From contig NW_027441250.1 of the NCBI RefSeq assembly GCF_949628215.1, positions 1 through 64,000 on the forward strand: a stretch of 64,000 nt of DNA, in the 5' to 3' direction. The DNA comes from Phalacrocorax aristotelis (lineage: Eukaryota > Chordata > Aves > Suliformes > Phalacrocoracidae). Shown here piece by piece: positions 1 through 7,697 of this stretch. The notes beneath the pieces are model-generated. The model saw only the letters and a list, made by a program, of their open reading frames with translations, was not told the DNA's origin and searched no databases. Position numbers and translations under genes: made by a program. Position 1 is the stretch's first letter. Each line of letters begins with the position of its first letter.

Positions 1-134
1 CTCTTCTCTTCTCTCTTCCTACTGTCCTGTGCCTTGCTCCTCACCTTTGGTGGCCTCCCCCTCTGCCCAGCAGCCCGTCGCCCCAGGAGCCAGGCGACGG
101 ACGGTCCGTTCCCTGCCAAACCAGGACAAGCGCG

Positions 135-707
135 TGCCGTGGCTTAGCCCCAGCTGGCAACTCTGCACCAGGGAGCTGCTTGCTCACTCCACCCTCAGTG
201 GGCTGGGGGAGAGAGCTGGAAGGGTAAGAGTGAGAAAAATCATGGGTTGAGATCAAGACTGTTTAATAGGTAAAGCAAAAGCTGTGCGTGGAAGCAAAGC
301 AAGGAATTAATTCACTCCTCCTTTTCGGCGGGCAGGTGTTGAGCCACCTCTGGGAAAGCAGGGCTCTGTCATGTGTAACGGTTACTTAGGGAGAGAAATG
401 CCGTAGCCCCCGCCCCCCAAGGACTCCCCCTTCTTCCCCCAGCTGCGTGTGCTGAGCATGATGTCAAATGGTATGGAATATCCCTTTGGTCAGTTAGCTG
501 GGAAAGCTTTCCCAGCTGTGTCCTCTCCCAGCCTACTTGCTGGTGGGGCACTGAGAGAACCAGAAGAGGCCCTGACTGTGGAAGCAGTGCTCAGCAAGAA
601 CCAAAACATCTCTACATTATTAACGGTGTTTTGAGCATAAATCCAAAACGTATCCCTTCCTAGCTACTGTGGAGAAAATGAGCACTATCCCAGCCAACAC
701 CAGCTCC
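135..707 (-). mobile_element. Solo LTR of an avian-type endogenous retrovirus (LTR1), unit 1
   Basis: Read on the minus strand, the element runs from 707 to 135. It begins with a GGTGTTGGCTGGGATAG-like end and finishes ..CTAAGCCACGGCA. From memory this closely matches an LTR family very common in bird genomes. A TATTAAA polyadenylation-type signal lies at 262-268 on the minus strand. The region near 441-452, where I expect the family's TATA box, reads CACACGCAGC and looks degraded. A weak 5-bp flanking duplication is possible (GCGCG at 130-134, GTGCG at 708-712). No gag, pol or env remains, so this is a solo LTR. The family call rests on recall, and the outer ends could be off by a few bases. 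Confidence 0.75.
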
Positions 708-1384
708 GTGCGGCTGCGGCAACGGCGGCCGAGGTGGCCTTGGGGCAGGGGGGGAGCGTTGGGGACCCTGATCCACGAATGGCTCCTGGGACTTGTTACG
801 TGCGCGCCTGCACAAACACCTGCCCTCTCCTTTGCCCTCAGGGCTGCGTTTGCGCTGCCTTTGCGTGGGGCAAGGGGCTGTGATGGAGCCCAGGGGAGGA
901 GGTGGTGCACTGTGGGGGTGAGGGGAGGGGGCCCCCCGTTGCTGCTGCGCCTCAGCTGTGGGCGGGGTCTGGATGGAGGAGCCCCAGGTGTGGGCGGTGG
1001 GGCTGACGGTGCCGGCTCCTCCCTGGAAAAGGGGTGGTGCCCGGCTCCGGGGGGCCAGCGTGAGCCGAGGGCGGAGCGGAGCGGAGCTGTGGCCGAGCGT
1101 CAGCGGGCTGCGACTGTAGCGAGGGAGGAGGTGAGCGGGGGCTGGGTGGTGGAGCGCTGCGTCCCGGGTGAAGCCCCGAGGAGGGCTGCGGCGGGGCAGC
1201 GCCGGGTCGGAGCGGGCGGTGGGGAGAGCGAGGCTGTGCTGAGGGCTCGGTGGGGCTTCCGGGTGCATCGGCGGGAGGGACGGTGGCCCGCAGGGTCCGA
1301 GAGCGGGGAGGGCGGGCTGGCGGCGTGCCGGGAGCTGTGGTGGTGCGCCTGCCGGCTGGCCGTGCGGCCGTGTTGTGGCGCAGA

Positions 1385-1467
1385 GCATGCCGGGAGGTGT
1401 AGTCCTTGCGGCGCGCGGCTGCCGGGCGGCCGTGTTGTGGCGCAGAGCGTGCCGGGAGGTGTAGTCC
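1385..1467 (-). promoter_or_regulatory. 62-bp minisatellite with ZNF143/THAP11-type motifs, 2 copies (unit 1)
   Basis: The motif GCATGCCGGGAGGTGTAGT begins at 1385, and a copy with GCGTGCC begins at 1447, 62 bp apart. On the minus strand the first reads ACTACACCTCCCGGCATGC. This fits the vertebrate SBS consensus (ACTACA..TCCC.G.ATGC) bound by ZNF143 and associated with THAP11/HCFC1 at promoters. Weaker relatives lie at about 1324-1346 and 1508-1530, so the block probably grew by duplication of one element. The first copy in every unit has CATGC; later copies have CGTGC, which weakens one consensus position. Confidence 0.8.
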
Positions 1468-2583
1468 TGGCGCAGTGGCTGCCGGCCCTGTCGCGTGGTT
1501 CGCCGGGGCGTGGCGGGAGGCGCGGTCTTCCGGCGCTCGGGTGCCGGGCGGCCGTGCCGCGTACGGTAGGCGCGGTGTATTTTTGGGGTTGGATTCGTGT
1601 TGATTTCTGGGGGCTTCCAGGTGCGGCCGCTCCCCGAGAAGCGGTGAGTTCCCCGGGAGCTGACAGAAGGGAAGAGGGGAAGGAGGAGGACCTTTTCCCC
1701 CTGCCCAGGGCGCAGATGATGGCCGCCTCCCCGGCTCGCCGGAGCTCCCGCTCAGCCTCCCCTGGCCCCCCTTGCCCCGTGCGCCTGCCCCCAGGTCCGG
1801 CACCTCCCCTGCAGCGTGCCGCGTAGCCCTTGGCCGCCCCCAGGCGCTGTCGTGAAGGCAGCGAGCCGGCCCTCAAGCGCACTGGATTCCCCCTCGGCGC
1901 AGGGGCCCGTAGCAGTAGCGCGGGGAAGGGGCGCTGTGTCCGGAAGCCCCTGCGCAAGGAGGGGCTTTGGTCAGGGTCGATCGACGGTAATGACGGTCGC
2001 TGTTTCTTCTTTCCCTCTCCCAGAGACCGTGCTGAGGACGTGGTTGTCTGTCCTTCCCCCGGGGACGCCGTCGACTGCGGCCGTCTCAGGCTTGCGTGGC
2101 TTCTCTCTGCCCGGCTTTGCCATCCTCGCGGCGCCGGGGCGAAAAGGGACACACAGAGCCCTTCCCGGCTGTGGACAGGAGCTGCCTCGGCTGAAGCTGG
2201 AGACGCCGACGAAAGGTAAAGCAGAAGAAACTGAAGGCGCTCTGGCTGCCAGCTGCCTTCCTGCTGCAGGCAAGAGAGAGCCTGTCCCTGCAGGTGAGGG
2301 AGGAAGGATCCCCCTTCATAGTCCGCAGCGGGACAGGCCACCAACGTGCACCGCAGGGTCCGTACCCGTAACCCGGAGTTGGGTACGGGCGTGTAGGGCA
2401 CGAGCGAGCTAGGCTACGTGCCGAGGAAGCCTCATCTCGTAAGAGCGGTAAGACACCCACGTATCCTCTTTAGGTGGAGGTCGGCCTAGAGTCTGGAGCT
2501 GCAGAAGAGGCAGGGAGGAGAGGAGGGGAAAGAAGCATCTGAACGGCTAAATTGTGCCAGCAGCGCTGAGAGCGAGAGTCGCG
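1468..2583 (+). ncRNA. Candidate spliced noncoding transcript (unit 1)
   Basis: No transcription data are available; this rests on splice-site quality. A strong donor GTGAGT lies at 1644-1649. A long pyrimidine tract ending CCCTCTCCCAG gives an acceptor before 2024, and the donor GTAAAG follows 2215, so exon 2 is 2024-2215 (192 nt). Acceptor CTGCTGCAG and donor GTGAGG bracket a 24-nt microexon at 2270-2293. Acceptor CCTCTTTAG and donor GTGAGT bracket 2474-2583 (110 nt). Exons 2 and 3 are multiples of three and join in an open frame that stops at 2548-2550. That frame has a stop at 1601-1603 in exon 1 and no ATG after it, so I call it noncoding. The start site is unknown, presumably near the minisatellite. 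Confidence 0.28.
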
Positions 2584-5186
2584 GTGAGTCCTGGGCCACT
2601 GGGGCCCCGTTGCCTCTCTTGTGCGTCCTGGGCCCTCCCTGTCTCTCCCCTGGCCCCCTCTCTTTCCTTACCTGCTGCAAAATTTTTTCGTTTCGTTTTT
2701 TTTTTTTTTATGCAGCCCCCCCCCCCCCCCCGCACCTTCTTTCTCCATCTCGCTCTGAGTGGCTCCCTGCCTCCCCGTCTTTTCAGTCCTCCCTCTCTCT
2801 GTCCTGTAGCCTGTGGCTACTTGTTCTTTCTCCGCCTCTCTCTGCCTGGCTCTGGCTCCGTTTTTATTTTTTTATTCCTCCTGCTCTGTCCTGTAGCCTG
2901 TCGGTATTTTGTCTTTCTCTGGCCCTCTTGGTCTGACTCCCTGTGTTACCGAAAAACGCGGTAAAATCGGAAACGACTCCTCAACGCCAATTTAGTATTA
3001 AAGAGCAGGCGTTGTTTATTCACGGCGCCAGACGCACGGGGGATCGCTCCTCCTGGCGTGCGTACCTCACACACCTTTCCCGTACAATTTGTAGATCAAA
3101 ATTTTAGGTATTCATACATAGTCATTATTGTCCTGTGTACTGATCGGTACAAACTTGCTCGTTCCGTATGTAAATTACTGCGCAGGCTCGGTGGTGGTCC
3201 GTGAGTCGGTGGTCGCGATCTCCCCCTGCCAGAATTGCCTTTTGCCTTCTTGGCTCTTAATCTTGGCGGTCTTGGCTAGTTTTCTCAGTCCGCTCCACGA
3301 AACCGCGTTTTGTCATCCTTTTCTGACAGAAGCACGTTGTCTGTTGTTCTGCTGACATTAACGATCGCCTAGTGACTAAAATGCAGATCGACGGATACAC
3401 TGATTCGTACGCTCCGTGTTCCCGTAATGGAACACCGTCTCTGGTTGGCTGATTTCATCGCTTTGGTTACACCTGTTCCTGTTGTTCAGTTTCTTCTTTT
3501 TTGGCTTTGTTTGATTCTCTCTGTGATTCCGTTTTTCTCTGCCTCGCTTTTCCCAGCTCCGCGTCCCTCACTTTGAATGCCCGTGATCCTTCACCAGCTC
3601 ACTCTCCCTTGGTTGCCATCCCCGTTTCTGAATTCCTCCTGCTTTGCCACGTAGCCCGTGACTTTTTTCTTATTCTCTCTCTGTCTGCCTCAACGCTCCC
3701 GCCGCGCTTTTTAATTCGTCTGCTCTGTACCCTGCTACTGTTCTTGCCTTTCTGAGTTCTTCTCTGTCCAGCTCCCTTTCCCTATTCATGAATTCCTGTT
3801 CTTCCTGCACCCGCCGCTGTTCCCTGTGACCTCCGTCTCTCTCTGTCCAGCTCCCTGTCCCTAGGTTTTAATTCCTGCCTCTGCCCGTTGTAGCCCATCT
3901 AGATTTTTCTCTCGGCCTCTCTCTCTGTCCGGCTCCCTCTCTCTGTGTTCTAATTCCACGTTCTCTGTCACGTAGACCCGTGCTATTTGTTTGTCCTCAT
4001 CTCTCTCTGTCCAGCTCCTTGCTGCTAAGTTTTATTTCTTCCCTCTCTCTCTGTCTTTGTAGCCCATTGCTGCTGTTGTGTTTTTGGTTTTGTTTTTGTT
4101 TTTTTTCACTTGTTTCTTCGTTTGTCTCTGTCTGCCTCCCAGTGCCTGATCTTTAATTCCTCCTTCCCTGTTGGGCCGCTGTTCCTTTTTTCCATTCTAC
4201 GTTGTGTTCTCTTTGGTCTCCTGTTCTTATTCATCGGTTCCCTCCTCGCCGCCCTGTGGCTTGTCCCCATTTTAGTGTTGCCTCTCTCTCCCTCTCTCTG
4301 GCTTCTTGCCCCTGTTTTTAAAATTCCTCCCTCTCTTCTCTCTTCCCTGTCGGCCGTGTGATCGTCAGCCTTTCTCCACCTCTTTCTGCCCAGCTCTCTG
4401 TGTCTATCCATTAATTCTTCCCTCTCTGCCCTGTAGCCTGTAGCTTTTGTCCTTTCTCCATCTTGCTGTCTCTGGCTTCCCCGTGACCCTGTTTTAGAAT
4501 TGTTTCTCTCTTCTTTCTGTACGCATTGCGATTCCTTTTGCTCCCCATCTCCCTTTGTTTTGGGTGTTGTTTTGTTGTTGTTTTTCTGGCTCCCTGTCCC
4601 TAATTCTTAATTCTCTGCCTTCTCGTGCTCTGTACCACGTAGCCCCGTGGTTTGTTTTGTGGTGTTCCCTCCCCGGCCCCTTCCCTCCGTCGTTGGCTGT
4701 CTCGGCTCCCTGTCCCCGTGGCTTCATTCTTCCCTTTCTGCCCTGTTCTTGTCGCTTATCTTGTCTGTCTCCATCGCGCTCGGTCCAGCTTCCTGCCCCT
4801 ATTCTTCTTTCCTCCCTCGCTGTCGTGCTGCCTGCCCCAGGTTCTTTGTGTGTCTCCAGCCTGCTCCTCTTCCTTCTTTGTTGGTCTGTGTCCTGCTCTT
4901 CCCTCTTTCTGCTGCCTCTCTTCCCCTCTCTCTGCTGCTTTTATCTCCAGCTCCGTCAGGCTCCCTGTCCTTCCCTGGCCGTCCTGTTCCCTGCCTCGTG
5001 CCTTCTCACTACACGCACACACGTCCCCCCCGCCCCGTCCAGCCGGATGCCGCTCTTCTCTTCTCTCTTCCTACTGTCCTGTGCCTTGCTCCTCACCTTT
5101 GGTGGCCTCCCCCTCTGCCCAGCAGCCCGTCGCCCCAGGAGCCAGGCGACGGACGGTCCGTTCCCTGCCAAACCAGGACAAGCGCG
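2584..5186 (+). repeat. Pyrimidine-rich degenerate satellite (interrupted by LTR2), unit 1
   Basis: The plus strand is strongly C+T rich for over 2 kb. A degenerate subrepeat of the form CTCTGTCCTGTAGCC..TTTCTC..CAGCTCCCTGTCCC is visible. GTAGCC-like landmarks near 2805, 2892, 3888, 3974 and 4062 are spaced about 86-88 bp apart; other intervals are irregular. A run of 14 T followed by 16 C sits at about 2696-2731. Open frames here are low-complexity Ser/Leu/Pro/Cys strings and not proteins. The tract runs across the arbitrary unit boundary to the next LTR1. Confidence 0.9.
2944..3471 (-). mobile_element. Second solo LTR (LTR2) with 4-bp target duplication, unit 1
   Basis: This non-pyrimidine-rich island inside the satellite begins TGTTACC and ends GGTTACA on the plus strand, an LTR-like inverted terminus (TG..CA on either strand). 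CCTG flanks it on both sides (2940-2943 and 3472-3475), consistent with a 4-bp target-site duplication. On the minus strand AATAAA lies at 3015-3020, near the 3' end as expected for the R/U5 region. A 4-bp duplication is typical of gammaretrovirus-like (ERV1) elements. No coding region is present. Confidence 0.72.
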
Positions 5187-5759
5187 TGCCGTGGCTTAGC
5201 CCCAGCTGGCAACTCTGCACCAGGGAGCTGCTTGCTCACTCCACCCTCAGTGGGCTGGGGGAGAGAGCTGGAAGGGTAAGAGTGAGAAAAATCATGGGTT
5301 GAGATCGAGACTGTTTAATAGGTAAAGCAAAAGCTGTGCGTGGAAGCAAAGCAAGGAATTAATTCACTCCTCCTTTTCGGCGGGCAGGTGTTGAGCCACC
5401 TCTGGGAAAGCAGGGCTCTGTCATGTGTAACGGTTACTTAGGGAGAGAAATGCCGTAGCCCCCGCCCCCCAAGGACTCCCCCTTCTTCCCCCAGCTGCGT
5501 GTGCTGAGCATGATGTCAAATGGTATGGAATATCCCTTTGGTCAGTTAGCTGGGAAAGCTTTCCCAGCTGTGTCCTCTCCCAGCCTACTTGCTGGTGGGG
5601 CACTGAGAGAACCAGAAGAGGCCCTGACTGTGGAAGCAGTGCTCAGCAAGAACCAAAACATCTCTACATTATTAACGGTGTTTTGAGCATAAATCCAAAA
5701 CGTATCCCTTCCTAGCTACTGTGGAGAAAATGAGCACTATCCCAGCCAACACCAGCTCC
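5187..5759 (-). mobile_element. Solo LTR1, unit 2
   Basis: Same element at the same unit position. It has G at 5307 (GATCGAGACT) where units 1, 3, 6, 10 and 12 have A. Confidence 0.75.
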
Positions 5760-7697
5760 GTGCGGCTGCGGCAACGGCGGCCGAGGTGGCCTTGGGGCAG
5801 GGGGGGAGCGTTGGGGACCCTGATCCACGAATGGCTCCTGGGACTTGTTACGTGCGCGCCTGCACAAACACCTGCCCTCTCCTTTGCCCTCAGGGCTGCG
5901 TTTGCGCTGCCTTTGCGTGGGGCAAGGGGCTGTGATGGAGCCCAGGGGAGGAGGTGGTGCACTGTGGGGGTGAGGGGAGGGGGCCCCCCGTTGCTGCTGC
6001 GCCTCAGCTGTGGGCGGGGTCTGGATGGAGGAGCCCCAGGTGCGGGCGGTGGGGCTGACGGTGCCGGCTCCTCCCTGGAAAAGGGGTGGTGCCCGGCTCC
6101 GGGGGGCCAGCGTGAGCCGAGGGCGGAGCGGAGCGGAGCTGTGGCCGAGCGTCAGCGGGCTGCGACTGTAGCGAGGGAGGAGGTGAGCGGGGGCTGGGTG
6201 GTGGAGCGCTGCGTCCCGGGTGAAGCCCCGAGGAGGGCTGCGGCGGGGCAGCGCCGGGTCGGAGCGGGCGGTGGGGAGAGCGAGGCTGTGCTGAGGGCTC
6301 GGTGGGGCTTCCGGGTGCATCGGCGGGAGGGACGGTGGCCCGCAGGGTCCGAGAGCGGGGAGGGCGGGCTGGCGGCGTGCCGGGAGCTGTGGTGGTGCGC
6401 CTGCCGGCTGGCCGTGCGGCCGTGTTGTGGCGCAGAGCATGCCGGGAGGTGTAGTCCTTGCGGCGCGCGGCTGCCGGGCGGCCGTGTTGTGGCGCAGAGC
6501 GTGCCGGGAGGTGTAGTCCTTGTGGCGCGCGGTTGCCGGGCGGCCGTGTTGTGGCGCAGAGCGTGCCGGGAGGTGTAGTCCTGGCGCAGTGGCTGTCGGC
6601 CCTGTCACGTGGTTCGCCGGGGCGTGGCGGGAGGCGCGGTCTTCCGGCGCTCGGGTGCCGGGCGGCCGTGCCGCGTACGGTAGGCGCGGTGTATTTTTGG
6701 GGTTGGATTCGTGTTGATTTCTGGGGGCTTCCAGGTGCGGCCGCTCCCCGAGAAGCGGTGAGTTCCCCGGGAGCTGACAGAAGGGAAGAGGGGAAGGAGG
6801 AGGACCTTTTCCCCCTGCCCAGGGCGCAGATGATGGCCGCCTCCCCGGCTCGCCGGAGCTCCCGCTCAGCCTCCCCTGGCCCCCCTTGCCCCGTGCGCCT
6901 GCCCCCAGGTCCGGCACCTCCCCTGCAGCGTGCCGCGTAGCCCTTGGCCGCCCCCAGGCGCTGTCGTGAAGGCAGCGAGCCGGCCCTCAAGCGCACTGGA
7001 TTCCCCCTCGGCGCAGGGGCCCGTAGCAGTAGCGCGGGGAAGGGGCGCTGTGTCCGGAAGCCCCTGCGCAAGGAGGGGCTTTGGTCAGGGTCGATCGACG
7101 GTAATGACGGTCGCTGTTTCTTCTTTCCCTCTCCCAGAGACCGTGCTGAGGACGTGGTTGTCTGTCCTTCCCCCGGGGACGCCGTCGACTGCGGCCGTCT
7201 CAGGCTTGCGTGGCTTCTCTCTGCCCGGCTTTGCCATCCTCGCGGCGCCGGGGCGAAAAGGGACACACAGAGCCCTTCCCGGCTGTGGACAGGAGCTGCC
7301 TCGGCTGAAGCTGGAGACGCCGACGAAAGGTAAAGCAGAAGAAACTGAAGGCGCTCTGGCTGCCAGCTGCCTTCCTGCTGCAGGCAAGAGAGAGCCTGTC
7401 CCTGCAGGTGAGGGAGGAAGGATCCCCCTTCATAGTCCGCAGCGGGACAGGCCACCAACGTGCACCGCAGGGTCCGTACCCGTAACCCGGAGTTGGGTAC
7501 GGGCGTGTAGGGCACGAGCGAGCTAGGCTACGTGCCGAGGAAGCCTCATCTCGTAAGAGCGGTAAGACACCCACGTATCCTCTTTAGGTGGAGGTCGGCC
7601 TAGAGTCTGGAGCTGCAGAAGAGGCAGGGAGGAGAGGAGGGGAAAGAAGCATCTGAACGGCTAAATTGTGCCAGCAGCGCTGAGAGCGAGAGTCGCG
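5760..7697 (+). promoter_or_regulatory. CpG-rich promoter-like block, unit 2
   Basis: The E-box CACGTG is intact at 6606-6611. Candidate exons: exon 1 ending 6757, then 7138-7329, 7384-7407 and 7588-7697. Confidence 0.58.
6437..6581 (-). promoter_or_regulatory. ZNF143-type 62-bp minisatellite, 3 copies (unit 2)
   Basis: Motifs begin at 6437 (CATGC form), 6499 and 6561 (CGTGC form). The spacer before the third copy carries two C-to-T changes shared with unit 7. Confidence 0.8.

Larger units (their letters stand above)
708..2583 (+). promoter_or_regulatory. CpG-rich promoter-like block, unit 1
   Basis: This GC- and CpG-rich segment lies between LTR1 and the pyrimidine tract. It holds GC boxes (GGGCGGGG near 961, GGGCGGG near 1311), the ZNF143-type minisatellite (1385-1467), an ETS-type CTTCCGG (1527-1533) and an E-box position at 1492-1497. 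Guanine runs at 742-764 and 914-931 could form quadruplexes. Downstream are well-formed splice donors and acceptors, described under the candidate transcript. The abundance of CpG suggests the block has been unmethylated in the germline; that is inference. Promoter activity has not been shown. Confidence 0.6.
1..5052 (+). repeat. Macrosatellite unit 1 (5052 bp)
   Basis: The unit phase is set arbitrarily by the window start. It carries two minisatellite copies. Its E-box position reads CGCGTG (1492-1497) instead of CACGTG. It shares GTGTGGGCGG (990-999) with unit 3, and CGTACCCGTAA and GCCGAGGAAG with unit 2 only. Confidence 0.97.

Noticed and set aside
449..634. 61-codon open frame repeated in all units
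   Set aside because: It lies inside LTR1 on the strand opposite to the element and resembles no known protein.
1910..1945. Possible CTCF site (GCGCGGGGAAGGGGCGC)
   Set aside because: By-eye alignment to the CTCF core mismatches several invariant positions. A matrix score would be needed, so it is not listed as a feature.
1816..2412. Plus-strand 198-codon open frame repeated intact in all units
   Set aside because: It crosses two well-formed splice acceptors and donors, starts at a non-ATG codon, overlaps a second open frame and has no recognisable domain.
4555..5302. Leu/Ser/Pro/Cys-rich open frames (210-216 codons) that look like membrane proteins
   Set aside because: The composition follows directly from the pyrimidine-rich satellite (CTC, TCC, CTG codons), and three overlapping frames look alike.
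6004..7515. Long minus-strand open frames of up to about 500 codons in the CpG block of each unit
   Set aside because: They are Pro/Arg/Ala/Ser-rich, show no domain, lie in stop-poor GC-rich DNA open in several frames at once, and change frame and length with minisatellite copy number. Conservation between units means little because the whole unit is homogenised.
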